Assembly (NCBI GenBank): GCA_022559845.1
Contig: CM040121.1
Location: 564,581,581 to 564,645,580 of the forward strand
Direction of reading: 5' to 3'
Length of the DNA stretch: 64,000 nt
Origin: Amorphophallus konjac
Lineage: Eukaryota; Streptophyta; Magnoliopsida; Alismatales; Araceae
Made by a program: the position numbers and the translations under genes. Shown here piece after piece: positions 35,104 to 46,910 of this stretch. The notes beneath the pieces were generated by a model that saw nothing but the letters and a program-made list of their open reading frames with translations, did not search any database and was not told where the DNA came from. Numbering within the stretch: position 1 is the stretch's first letter; each line of letters starts with the position of its first letter.

Positions 35104-38100
35104 ATGCCTAGACGTCAGCAAACACATGAGCAGCAAGGGCAGGAGGATCCGGGGTGGGCCCACATGTGCTTAGTTGATGCTAAGAGAAGGAAGGTTAAAT
35201 GTAATTACTGTCGTAAGGAGATGTATGGCGGAATTACCAGAGGCAAGCAACATTTGGCAGGGGTACGAGGAGAGGTGAGACAATGCGACCACTGTCCACG
35301 AGAGGTGCGAGAGGAGATGCGTCAGTGCCTTGTGGGGAAAAAAGAGAGGGTGCAACAAAGGGCTGAGGTTGAGGAGGAAATTGCTGAGGAGATTTCTGGC
35401 AGAAGGGTTAGGAGGGATGATGATGAGGAAGGCACTGAAGATTCTGATCCGGAACTGACTGAAGCAAGGGAGCGTGAAGAAGCCGCTCGAAGGAAAGGAA
35501 AGGCACCCATGGGTTCAGGAGGGACGTACTCCAGTACAGCTGCACGACGTCCTGATGTTGCTGCCCCGCCCCCGAAGACGCAGAGAGCAGGCCCCATGGA
35601 CAGTTATCTCCACAGAAGGCCCCAGGCTACACAACCTAAGATCAAAAGTGCATTAAGAGGGGTCAAAAAATCTGCAGAAGTTGCAGGGCATGCATTTAAA
35701 AGCATCTGTAAATGGTTTTTTCATGCAGGTGTCCCTGCACATGCTGTTGAAAGTGAATATTTTCAACCTATGTTGGATGCCATAGCAGATGCTGGCCCTG
35801 GGTTGAAGGCGCCGTCACGTCGGGACATATACGGGCGTGGCCTTGAGGCAGAGGTTGAGGAGCTCCATCAGTGGGTTGAAAGCTTCAAGCATATATGGAT
35901 GGAGAGAGGATGCACTATTATGTGTGATGGTTGGACTGGTACCACGAAAAAATCCATGATTAACTTTTTGGTATATTGCATCGAAGGTACAGTATTTGTA
36001 AAATCTGTAGATGCATCAAATTTTGAAAAAAATGCCAATTATTTGTTTCATTTGATGGACAACATGGTAGACGAAATTGGTGAAGAAAATGTTGTACAAG
36101 TTGTGACTGATAATGAAGCCAGTTATAAGGCTGCAGGGAGGAAATTGATGCATAAGCGCAGGCATTTATATTGGCTCCCATGCGCAGCACATTGTCTTGA
36201 TCTCATACTTGAAGACATAGGGAAGGACAAACATGTGAAGAAGACGGTTGAAAGGGGACAAAAGATTACCCAGTATATTTATGGCCATCCTAGGATATTG
36301 AACATGTTCAGGGAGCATGCAAGTGGGGGGCGAGATATTATACGTGCAGGGCCAACCAGATTTGCTTCAAATTTTATTTCTTTGGAGTCTCTGCATAGGT
36401 ATACTGTTGAACTCAATTATTACTTCTTTATCCTGATAGTTATGATCTGTATTTGATTCAAATTTTATTTCTTTGCACAGGTATAAGAATGAGTTGAAAG
36501 CTTTCATGTACCATAATACCCTGCGGGAATACATCGACAAGGGCAATGTTGATGCTCAGATGGATTATTTGGATGTCTGTCGAATCGTGGACGACAACAA
36601 ATTCTGGGGCAGAGTAACACGATACATGAAAGTAGTCACCCCCCTCGTGAAGGTCCTAAGATTGGTGGATGGCGATGACAAGAATGATATGGGATATCTT
36701 TATGAGGCCATGGACCGTGCGAAATTGGAGTTGCAGGAGTCCCTTCCCAAAGAACATGCAAAGTGGTGGAAGATTATTGACCATAGATGGGACACCACAT
36801 TACACCACGACTTGCATGTAGCTGGTGAGTGATTATTTGTATTCATATATTATTGACCATACATTAACTATATACAAATGTAGGTTATTTTCTGAACCCT
36901 CGATTAATGTACAATGCCAATGCACATGTTGATGCCGAGGTGCTTCAAGGCACTTTAAGAGTCATTGGTCGTTTATCGAGGACACAAGATAAGAGGCTTC
37001 AGGCGGAAGTAGAGGTTGGCCTGTTTGATTTCATGAATAAGAGGTATAGAATTTACTTACGTAGTAATGCTAATCTATTATGTAATTTTTGTAGATGACC
37101 TCCTATAGAATGAAAAGTGGGACGTATTCTGACTCCCAATTGCAATACGCAGTGGGAAGAGTGAGCCCAGGTATACTTCATCTTTGTGCTTTCTTTGCAA
37201 TTACATCTTCCTTAATTAATTTTTATTTACATCTTATATTTATTTGTTTATGGTTGGTTGGTGTAACAGCTGACTGGTGGATCATGGTGAACAATAGACA
37301 ATCGGGCAGTTCTGCATTGGCTTTCATTGCAATCAGGGTGTTGAGTCAAACCACATCAGCAAGCCAATGTGAAAGGAATTGGAGCACGTTCAGCCTTATA
37401 CACTCAAAGGTTCGCAATCGGCTAAAGGCTGATCGGTTAGAGAAATTAGTGTACTGCCACTACAATATGAGGTTGAGAATAAAGAATATGAGGTTGAGAC
37501 AACAGCTGCGAGACAAACGCGTCGCCGAGGATGCCGCCGCAGAGATTGATGTGGATGCCTTATTTGATGATGATAATCCCTTGCAGTCTTGGGTGGAGAC
37601 ACGAGAGCAGGTTGATGAGCCCGTTTTTGATGTTGATGATAGAAGATGGGCAGAGGGCATACTTGATGAAGATGAGGCAAGAGATCCCGAATTAAGAAGC
37701 AAATCAAAGAGGGCCAGAGATACTCATGCGCACCAGTCTAGGGTGGTTGATGACACTGAGGAGCAGTTCGAGTTTGAGCCAGCTAGACACTCAGATACAG
37801 ATAGCAGGCCAGTCACTCCTAGAATGTCCTCCTTAAGAAGAAGTACATCAGTGCATGGGCAAACTGAGAGGGCAAATGCTGCTGCTCGAGAGGACCCGGC
37901 AATTGAGGAGTTGAAGCAGATTTATGTGAGGCACACGCCAAGGGGAAAAGGACTCGTGTCAACGTTGATTGAGAAAAGCACTCCAAAAGAGAAAAAAGCA
38001 TCCTCAAAGGTTAAAAGGCGACTGGTTTCTTATGATTCTGATGATGATGATGATGATGATGATCATCCCAGAGGTGCTGCAGGGGGTACTAGTGCTGCAG

Positions 38101-38495
38101 GTGGTACTAGTGCTGCAGATGGTACAGGTGGTGCAGGTGCTGCAAGTGGTACTACTGGATATAGTCAAGGTCAGCACGGATATGGTTCACCAGGTTACGA
38201 AGGTGGCCAACATGAAGCAGCTATTTATGGGGCCCAGAATTATGAACCATCATTTCAGTTCCATCCATGTTCGACCAGTGACTCTTCTCTTCCTCAAGAT
38301 TCCTATGTTGATACTGGATTTGAATCAAGCCAACCAAACACTCCAAGAGGGATCCAAAGAGGGATGCAGGACTTGGCTACCTCATTGTTTGGTTATAGTG
38401 AATATAGACCATACATGCAACCTAGTTATGAGTATCGACATCAAGGGCCAGACGATGAGGGAGAAGGTTCTTCTAGTAATTATTATCCATATTAG
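35104..38495 (+). CDS. hAT transposase, five exons, apparently intact (predicted 1028 aa)
   Basis: Predicted exons 35104-36398, 36481-36824, 36884-37043, 37109-37170 and 37270-38495 all use GT-AG introns and join in frame (3087 nt including the stop). An N-terminal BED-type zinc finger has C33 and C36 with H50. A DUF659 block follows (about residues 240-370: CTIMCDGWTGTTKKS, then VVTDNEASYKAAG and CAAHCLDLIL), which carries RNase H-fold acidic residues. The C-terminal hAT dimerisation region in the last exon reads SASQCERNWSTFSLIHSKVR. A long acidic, Gly/Ala-rich tail ends YYPY. The finger reads CNYCRKE where the copies at 31352 and 52491 have CNYCGKE. The enzyme would cut out and reinsert elements with these ends, in the nucleus. 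The start is chosen as the ATG conserved in three copies. Confidence 0.85.
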
Positions 38496-41400
38496 GTAAG
38501 AATCAATGAATTTTTGTAACATTTATTTTGTCCAAATTGGTTTATTGTACTGCTTCTATTAATGTACAATGGAATATGACTTACACATGTTCAATGTTTG
38601 AAGTTGAATTTTTGTAGTTGTCTACTTCAAGGTTATTGCACTAACTTATACAATGAAATGCATGTGTAATGATTTTTATGATTTTTTGTGATTTTAAGTG
38701 GTTATTTATTTTTTTATGATTTTTTTCAGACTTTTTAGAATTAATTTTAATTTTTTTAACCTGTTATATGGGTTTCGGCCGGTTTCGGCCGAAACCGAAA
38801 CCGAGTCGACTCGGTTTCGGACCCGGGCGAAACCGAGACCGAAACCAAGTTTGCCATCCTTGAATGCACGTTCATCTAAGGGGCTTCTTGCCTCAACCTA
38901 TGCACTTAAGGGACGCTCCTCATCAAATAATTCATCCAAATCAGTTTGTCCCTCACTAGCAACCCCTTCTTCTGCCCCCTCAATGTCAACTGCCCTCTTT
39001 TGCAATACCTTTGTTGTCTTTGTTAATTTTTTATTCTGAGTCTCATGTTGTAGTGGTAAAAGACCAACTTTTCCAATCTTTGAGCCTTCAATCTATTCCT
39101 CAACTTGGTATGCACAAGACGAAAGGTGCTCCAGTTTCTTTCACAGTCACTAACAGCTGTAATCTGACTAAGAACCCAAATAGAAATATCTGCTAATGCA
39201 TTCATGCCCATATTTCTTCTTCTCACAGCTGCCCACCAATCAACTATTATAAATGAAAAAAATGGTGTTAGCATAGAAATTGGTGTAACAAAGTAAAAAG
39301 TTATCTCGTAATATATTTATACCTGGACTATACTTCATAACAATAGTTTGAAGCACTGATAGGCCAAAAACGGCCATTTCCAGCTTGAACTCATCGATTT
39401 GATTCTCTGCTTCAAATCTCATTTGCTCATTTCTCGACATACGTTCTATGACACTTAACAACCCTTGCATCACCTCATCATCTGCATGAAATCTTGCACT
39501 ATATTGGTAGCGAGGGTTTAAGAAATATCCTGCACATATTATACCATATTCACAAGAATTAGAGATCTTAAATTGATTAGTAAGTAAAATTGATAAGTTA
39601 TTGTAAAATAGAATATGTTTATACACATCTTACCAGCTACATGCAACTCATGATGAAGTGTACCTTCCCACCTACAATCAATGATATCCCACCATCTGTG
39701 ATATGTGTTTGGGAATCTTTTTTGGATTCTTTCTTTGGCCCTACCATAGCTTCATATAGGTATTCCATGTCATTCTTGTCATCGCCATTTACCATTCTCA
39801 AAACTTGCACAATTGGCTCAACCAACTTGAGATACCTTTGAATATTTTCCCAGAAGCTTTGTTTCTCCACAAGTGTTTGCACCACTTTTGCAGTTTTCTT
39901 TGCATTTTGAGTAAGAGTTTTCACATGCTTTACATACTCTTTATCATCGATGAGATCTCTAATTGCCACTATGCTTAGACAAGCTCTCCAAAGCCAAGAA
40001 CAGTGTGGCAAATCTAGTAGGGCCCAGTTTGATGATGTTGTGATCTCCTGTTTTTTACCTGAACATGACAAGGATGCGATGATGGCCATAAATGAAACTA
40101 CTGATTACCTGTGCATCGTGAATGACAGATCCAACCTCTGCTTGTGCTTCAATATCTTCAAGCATGAGATCTAAACTATGTGCTGCACATGGAATCCAAT
40201 TCAAATGTTTTCATCTCTCCATCAGCATATGACCAGCCCTTCTATAATTTGTTGCATTATCAGTAACAATTTGGACCACTCTCTTCTCCAACTTCCTCAA
40301 CAATTTGATCTATTAGATTGCATAAGAATTCAGCATTTTTGAGATTGTCAGAAACATCAATTGATTTCAGAAACACTGTTCCATGTGGACAATAAAGAAG
40401 AAAGTTTATCAATTGTTTTCTAGTGGTCCCTGTCCATCCATCACACATCAAGGTGCAGCCTCTCTCATCCCACACTCTTTTAAATGAGTCTATCCATGTC
40501 TGTAGCTCACGAATTTCCTCGTCTAGCAAATGGCCATATATGTCTTTTGGCTTAGGTGCAGGAATACCTATGCCACCTTTTGCAAATGAGTCAATTATGA
40601 TTTAAAAGTAGGGATTATCAACTGCATTTGCTGGAACATTTGCATAAAAAATCCATTTAGAAATATGCTTCCATTGTTGTGATGCAACTTTTTTCACTTG
40701 CTTGCATCCCCTCAAAGCATTCTTCATTGTTTTTTCCTGCCAAGTGTTCTTTTATTCTAGATATCCCTCCACCCATTTCCTTTCCACATAAATTACATTT
40801 GGCTCTCCTTGTCTTTGGATTAATTGAAGTGGCATATTGCCACCCTGGATCATCACTACGACCTGCCATATCTGTAGAAAACATATTAGATATAACATAT
40901 TAATAATTAATTAAATTAAATTGAAATGTAATTGAATGCTCAATAACCCCAATGAGGCCACATAACATGCAATTGAGGCTCATTTGCATCTAAATCAAGT
41001 TAATTTCAGAAAAATCTCAATTTATGAACTCTAATTAAGGTTTAAGGATTACCAGTAATTACATTAAATTAGAGTGCAATCCAACAATGATTAACCTCAA
41101 CCAGATCACATAAGATGCAATTGATGTTCAATTGTATCTAAATTAAATTAATTTTAGAAAAAACTCCAATTTTGGAACCCTAATTAGGGTTCAAATTGGG
41201 GATTTTCATATTTTACATTAAATTAGAGTGCAATCCAGCACTCATTAACCTCAACCAAATCACATAAGATGCAATTGATGTTCAATTGCATCTAAATTAT
41301 ATTAATTTTAGAAAACTCCCAATTTTAGAAACCTAATTAAGGTTCAAATTGGGGATTTTTGTATTTTATATTAAATGAGAGTGCAATCCAGCACTCATTA

Positions 41401-42347
41401 ACCTCAATCAGACCATGTAAGATACGATTGATGTTCAATTGCATCTAAATTAGCCCCAATTTTAGCAAAGCCCCAATTTTAGCACCCTAATTAAGGTTTA
41501 AATTAGGGATTTTCATATTTTACATTAAATGAGAGTGCAATCCAGCACTCATTAACCGTAATGGCCCAATTAAACCATGTAAGATGTCAATCTATAATTT
41601 TATTTAACATATATATATTTTTAGATAAAAAATGACCTCTTTGTTTGAAAACGGGGTTTCTCGGCAAGAAAATCGATGGATCTGCTGACCGCCGGCTGGA
41701 TCAGCTTGTTGGTGACGGGTTCGGTCGGCGGCTGGCGGCGATTGCCGGCTGGATCGATAGCGGAGGGCCCCTGCGCATGCGAGAGCCGCTGCGGTTACGG
41801 TCACTGATCGCAGCTGGATGTCCTCTCGCAGACGCTACGGCGGTGGCCGGCTGTAGCCAGCGGGATGATGGTGGCCAGCGGACGGACGGCGGCCGACCGG
41901 TGGTGGCGCTGGAGGGGGCTCCTGCTGGCTGCTAAAGGGGGGAGGGGTGAAGCTCTCAGAACTCACGGGACTGCAAAGTGCTGTCCCATGAGTCTCTGGG
42001 AGCCCTTGTATCGGGCAGTCCCAATGGGGCGAACCGGGCGGAGCCGGCCGGTTTGGCCAGTTCCACCCCGGTTTGTTCCCTTTTGTTTTTTTTAAATTGG
42101 TACCGGCCGGCACCGACTCCAAATGGGCGGAACCGGACTGGTCGGCTCCGTTACTGAGACGTATTGCCTGGTAATGGTACGTACCGGGCGATACTGTAGA
42201 CCATGCTTGATGTTGGGGGGGTGGGGGTGAGTTGGTGAATTGTGGTTTAGTCCCATATCGGATATCCATGAGAATCTCACCTCTATATATGTAGAGGATT
42301 CCCTTGACTTACTGCCTAGGTTTTGGGTTGAGTTTGGGCCTCCAACA

Positions 42348-43839
42348 ATATCACAGTTCCTTGCATACATGCAGCAGTTTTATTGCCCTTGTTTGCTGCC
42401 ATTTGACTTGTGTTTCTTTTTTCGGCATTGCCCATTGTTAAATTTTTTTCTTCAACATATATGTTGTCATATGATTCATCCACTTCTAGTTTAGAGGTAC
42501 AAGTATTTATGGATTTCAACATTTCCTGAGGTATTTTAACTTAGCAAACAACATTATAGTAAAGAGAAGAAAGATGTCTGTCATATTGACTTGTGACAGT
42601 AGCAAATGAAGAGGAAGTAAGGAACTACTTCACATTTCGGATGTTTTTTCCTTTTCCTTGGAAGCTACTCAAATTGTTTGTGTGTGTGTGGGGGGGGGCA
42701 GGTGGTGTGCTTCCCTGGCACCTCAACAACAGACACTAAGGCTAACCCTTCCTAAGGGGGTCATGCTAATGGGGTTCAGCTATGTGAGGTCAAGCTCCTA
42801 AACTCCCTTGATCTTTGCTGTGTCAGGGCTTGTGAAATCCATGGATATTTACCGTATTCCCGATCATGTTGACCTCCTATGGGATGAGAATTGGGTGTCC
42901 CCATGTGGATTTGAGCACGAGATCTCCAGGTATGAACTAGAATCCTCAGGTCAGTCGAGCCACGTACCTGGTTTCTTACCATTTCTGATGGTTCACTGGT
43001 CAAACAGAAATGTTCCTTGCATAGAGTATTGGTGAAGAAATGAGATGGGGAGGGGCAAGTGTTCAATTTTCAAAAGATCTAAGCTATGATATCATGAAGT
43101 CGTACCCATGAGAAGAACTTGGAATCAGATACCAAGGAAGAAGTAAATATCTTTTGCTTCCAAGAAGCTGTATTGTCCTGTCTCCTTGTGAGAATGCATA
43201 TCTGTAGGCTATGAAAGAGGTCTGAAATGCAATTCTAATTGTTGCAGGGAGGATGCAAAATGTTACCTACTGGATCAAATGCTATACTATGAGAGAAGAT
43301 TGTATTTTCTCATAACCTGGTCCATTTTTGTTATGCATGCTTTAATGTGAAACTTATACAGACCCGTAAAAAATTAAGATGTGCTATTAAAACAGTAATT
43401 CTTCATTGAAAATTATAACCAAATGAATACTTTTGCTACTATCATCAAAGCATATGACATGAATAACTGCTACACTTGTAACATGGATGAGGTTTTGGCT
43501 AATGTTAAAGGGGAGATGTGAGAGTTCTATTATGAATCTTGGTTACTAGGGTCTTGGTTGGCACTTATATGTTTGGGAAATCACAGTGATGTGTTTGGGG
43601 ATCAGTGGCTTATGAAAATAATAGCTGCTATCTTTGACTGAGAGTGAGTTGGACAAAAGAATGCATATATCCTTCCTAGAGGCTTTAAAAAAAATAATCA
43701 GATACTTGGTTATTGTTTACATCCTTAACCAAGCACGACCTTTTGTAATCTAGACTTGGCAAACATTGACCTTGATGTTATTTCATGGCAAAATAAGTGC
43801 TACAGTACTTTACCTATCTTTCTCTAAGTTGATCTTGCA
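42348..43839. other. Unclassified stretch between the TRIM and the pararetrovirus
   Basis: No gene or RNA is recognised. It includes a short G run (42690-42698, after 'tgtgtgtgtg'), and the next exon of the CCB-like gene, if it lies here, was not found. It is AT-rich and looks intronic or intergenic. Confidence 0.35.
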
Positions 43840-44236
43840 GACAAAGATTTCAATTACTTAATACAGAAACAGAGATAGATAAAAGGAAACAAGAAAATAA
43901 CAAACTGTCTTCTAAAAACTTGATAAACATTACAGAACGAGACAAGATTACAAATTTACAACAAAGGATAGGATTATGCGTTGTGGACACGATTTCAAGA
44001 CAAGATTACATGACACGATTCTAATCTCTTAAAGAGACTACTCACTGCTATTCAAACCTGAACAAGGACAACACTCTACACACAAAGTACTCCTCTTACG
44101 GAAACACACGAGTCGTTAGACTCCCAGACCCGAATAAGAAAACCAGAAGATAAGAAAACATTGAATTTTTCTCAGACCTCTCGGGACTCTCCTCTTCTTC
44201 CTCTTCTTGTGATGATCCTTCGTGGATGGAGCAGGC

Positions 44237-44248
44237 TTTTATTTATAG
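44237..44248 (-). promoter_or_regulatory. TATA box of the pararetroviral pregenomic RNA promoter
   Basis: On the minus strand the sequence reads tctataaataaaag, downstream of the last viral coding remnant and upstream of a purine-rich leader (catcacaagaagagg). This is the layout of the Caulimoviridae large-transcript promoter. Confidence 0.65.
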
Positions 44249-44377
44249 ACCTTCCTTCGGACTTCAGAGCTCCTTGAGTCCACGGGCTCTAACAAGTTTG
44301 GAATCTACAATCACTTCTGCTTTTGGCGGCTACTGTTACCTTTCACTGTGTCCAGACAACATCTTACTATACCAAGG

Positions 44378-44700
44378 AATCTCTAATGTTCTTGATGTGA
44401 TGATGGCTTTGTCTTTCTATCATGGCTCCATGGCATTGTCAATGTTGGCTGACCAACAGAATCTAGCTCGTCATAAAATTCATTTCCATTATCTGAACCA
44501 AGGATTTCTTCTAGTCTTTCAAAGAAGGTCCTTTCATCTTCTGCACTAAGGAGTTCATCTACCCTTTCTACTAAGCTCCCTTCAGCATTTGTACCCATAA
44601 TTTCCACGTCTCCTAGAGTGACTGGCTCTAGTAATGACCTTTCTTCATGTGTCTTAGCTTCCTCTAAGTCATACTTCCACAGTTCCCGTCCCCACATATA
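44378..44700 (-). pseudogene. Pararetroviral segment after the C-terminal region, unidentified product
   Basis: A short acidic open segment rich in Glu and Asp lies directly upstream of the TATA box on the minus strand. No known domain is recognised. It belongs to the viral copy by position, since the stretch just above it (44735-44960) reappears inverted at 56684-56900. Confidence 0.45.
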
Positions 44701-45062
44701 CTTAGCAATATCTCCCTCTAAAGTCCTTTCTCATTTTAAGACGCATTCTGGCATTTTTAAATCATATGGTCTTGAATAATATAGATGTCGTTTGAAGGAC
44801 TGTATATTATGTCCGTCACCTGCCTATCTATATACTTTCCATAACATGTGATCTAGTACTATGTTGGGGTAAACCGGAACTAAATTATGCCAAAATACTT
44901 TTTTTCATAGAAATCATTCCTCATGAGGATATCCTGTGTTCTAGATAATTCCATGTATTTGATCTAGTGTAGGGTATGCATTGGAATATTCTGATGTACT
45001 GGAGGTGTGTTGGGAGGTATGAAATCCCTATTGTGCGTAAATAAAATGAGGTGTGTTGTAGG

Positions 45063-45879
45063 CATTGTTTTCAAGGCGTCACCTAGGTGACGCCTAGGCG
45101 ACAAGTCGCTCCAAGGCCCCAAGGCGATCAGGCACCTAGGCAAGCAGCCCATTAAGGCACTCACCTGGCTGTCTTGGTGCACATAGCCCACCTTGGGCCC
45201 GCCTAGCCTATCGTGGCAGGACATCCACTACTTGTTTTGATGTCTGTTTTAATATTTGGGCAAAATTTTAGGGGTAATTTTAAAAATTGACAAATGATAT
45301 GTCAAGATTGGAAAGAGAAGATATGACTTCTTTCCCTTTCCTCTTTCTTTTGGATTATTCTCCCTGTCGGTTCCTCTCCCCTCCCATCAAGGACATTGAT
45401 TCATATTTGCTTGGTGCACTTCTTGAAGTTAGCACCATTTTTGTATCTCTTTTTGACAATTCACAAGTAGAAAATTATGAAATTATTATGTTGATGTGCT
45501 TATAATTTACCCAGAAATGTGTCGTATTTATGCTTCCTTTTAATATAGAGAATAACTATTTGAATATCAAATTTTAGATAAAAAATTGTATATTGATTGG
45601 CAGGTATTCGTAAATTCTTATTAGTTTTCTCCTTATTAGTTTGTTATTGTTTGCCATTTATTCTGTTTTTACTTTTTAAAACATAGGTATATGTTGATTG
45701 TTTGTGAATATCAAATTTTCTATTAATTAAAGATAGAACTTATATGTTGTATAATAGTAGTTCTTTTGCAATGTACTTAGTTATATAAAGTAGGCTTTAC
45801 CTAGGCGCTTTGTCTTGTTGTCTAAGCAGTAAGGTGGTGGGCCAGTGCCTTGGTCGCTTTGGACACCTTGACAGCCATG
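45063..45879. mobile_element. hAT-like MITE (817 bp) in the pararetrovirus
   Basis: Flanking duplication GTTGTAGG (45055-45062) and GTTGCAGG (45880-45887), 7 of 8 bases. Ends are CATTGTTTTCAAGGCGTC and, on the complement, CATGGCTGTCAAGGTGTC, 14 of 18 identical. The left end continues into a palindromic 'tcacctaggtga' and 'cgcctaggcg' stretch, and related 'cctaggcgc' occurs near the right end. The interior (45240-45790) is AT-rich and non-coding. It is a different family from the TTTCGGCC hATs. Confidence 0.75.
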
Positions 45880-46063
45880 GTTGCAGGGTAATCATGCTTG
45901 GGCAGAGGAATTGTGGAGAAAATTTCCATGGGTCACAGTTTTACCCGTGTGGTTTCTGTTAAGGCTTTGATAACTTTATCCACCATAGGGTAGAAAATAC
46001 GTTCTTGCCATCTGTCGGAAATTATCCCGAAGTGAGATAAGAATCTTTGGCTAATATAATGCT

Positions 46064-46330
46064 TCATTTTCTCTGCATTTTGTCATGTGTGAAAAGCAAA
46101 TACTCTGGAGCACATCCTCTCCATACTTTAGGGTATCCAAAAAATTTTGGGTCTATTCTATTATGGAGAATCCTATAGTTTTTTAGCTCGTGATAATAAA
46201 GGATCCTTCGGGCATAATGTCTTATTCCCAAATGTGCAGTTTCAAAGAAAAATTGCTCTAACTTTTCTGCCTCATATTTTTCTTCATGGGGATTTCCTTC
46301 ATTTTTGACATACAGTTCTTGAAATACCAT
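46064..46330 (-). pseudogene. Pararetroviral C-terminal polyprotein region
   Basis: An open stretch of 88 codons follows the RNase H remnant on the minus strand. It contains RILYYHELKNYRILHNRI and a Trp/Pro-rich end. Its position after RNase H fits the polyprotein C-terminus or a following ORF. No domain assigned. Confidence 0.45.
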
Positions 46331-46559
46331 TCATGTTTTTACTCTGAGATTCTTTGGCAGCCAATCACTTAATTTTCTAAATAGTTTACTATCATCCTTT
46401 TTAATTTTTCAATTTACACCGAACCTTTGGTTATTATCATCCTTTAGGACCTCATGGAAGCGGATGCCAATTATTTCCTTGGATGCTGATGTTTCTCCTT
46501 CCTTTGCAATTGCCTTGCCTTTGTTGCCTGCCATCTGCAAATAAGTTTTCTGTTAGTCA

Positions 46560-46910
46560 CAGTTATTTAATTCTCGAGTTAGACTGTCAGCTAAACTATT
46601 TTCTATTCCTTTGATATATTCTATTGAAAAATGATATTGATTGAGATTAGCTTGCCACCTCTGTTTTCTTCCTAAGGATCTCTGAGCTTCAAATTGTTTA
46701 ATGTGCTTGTTTAAAAATGTAGTCAATCATTTGTTGTCTGGTCTGACTAAAAAATTCGTTTTTCCTAATATATATAATAAAATTTTTTCAAAACTTTTCA
46801 CTATCGCTAGAATCTTCTTTTTAGTACTATGATAGTTTTGTTCCATATCAGAAAACGTTCCAGATGAATATTGGCAAATTATTTCTACATTTCTTCTTAC
46901 TTTTAACATG
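46560..46910 (-). pseudogene. Pararetroviral RNase H
   Basis: Minus-strand pieces include SSGTFSDMEQNYHSTKKKIL, FLVRPDNK (RTDNK-like, with the Asp kept) and EYIKGIENSLADSLTREL, the last of which carries the terminal Asp of an RNase H of the reverse-transcriptase type. A stop and indels separate them. Confidence 0.75.

Larger units (their letters stand above)
33699..38862 (+). mobile_element. hAT transposon 2 (5164 bp), likely autonomous, nested inside hAT 3
   Basis: Flanked by a perfect 8-bp duplication AATGCACG (33691-33698 and 38863-38870). Ends are CATGGATGGCAGTTTCGG (left) and, on the complement, CAAGGATGGCAAACTTGG (right). A perfect 44-bp palindrome is at 33715-33758. The 3' end has a second palindrome, 26 bp, around GAGTCGACTC (about 38794-38819). 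A GCT/CTG-rich leader (33970-34140) and four to five tandem repeats (34340-35080) precede the transposase. Its transposase has no visible lesion, unlike the other copies. Confidence 0.93.
32870..40884 (-). pseudogene. Transposase of hAT 3, decayed and interrupted by hAT 2
   Basis: Open pieces in order on the minus strand: BED finger CNLCGKEMGGGISRIKEHLA (40884-40657); ERGCTLMCDGWTGTTRKQLI and KSIDVSDNLKNAEF (40529-40260); central domain with QRYLKLVEPIVQVLRM (40089-39637); WWAAVRRRNMGMNALADISI and the dimerisation block DCERNWSTFRLVHTKLRNRL (39274-39023). The C-terminal tail (33690-32870) lies beyond the inserted hAT 2 and contains HWDTSGWGWGKQ. Stops and frameshifts separate most pieces. A homologue of the intact transposase at 35104 but clearly older. 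Confidence 0.85.
32545..42205 (-). mobile_element. hAT transposon 3, divergent relative, inserted in the TRIM internal domain
   Basis: Flanked by a perfect 8-bp duplication CTTGATGT (32537-32544 and 42206-42213). Ends are CAAGGTTAGCAATATCGGTA (left) and, on the complement, CATGGTCTACAGTATCGCCC (right). The subterminal sequence is built on GGTACCGG rather than TTTCGGCC. The gross length is 9661 bp, of which 5172 bp is the younger hAT 2 plus its 8-bp duplication. Tandem repeats of about 120 bp (40920-41580, 'gagtgcaatccagcactcat') lie upstream of the transposase, as in its relatives. Confidence 0.9.
27479..42347 (+). mobile_element. TRIM retrotransposon (about 306 bp before interruption), split by hAT insertions
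   Basis: The 5' LTR is 27479-27511 plus 32406-32482 (110 bp). The 3' LTR is 42236-42347 (112 bp). Both share 'ggtttagtcccatat', 'cctctatatatgtagaggat', 'aggttttgggttg' and the end 'gcctcca.ca'. The primer-binding site is at 32483-32494 and a purine tract (about 42214-42232, gggggggtgggggtgag) precedes the 3' LTR. The internal domain is only about 84 bp and codes nothing. The flanks ATATT (27474-27478) and ATATC (42348-42352) are a 4/5 target duplication. It sits in the intron after the last recognised CCB-like exon. Confidence 0.85.

Noticed and set aside
41604..42269. Several GC-rich ORFs near the right end of hAT 3
   Set aside because: They lie in the non-coding 5' end of the transposon; the transposase start is at about 40884.
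42776..43066. Minus-strand 96-aa ORF and overlapping plus-strand ORF
   Set aside because: No recognisable domain, composition like intron DNA, and no conserved motif on either strand.
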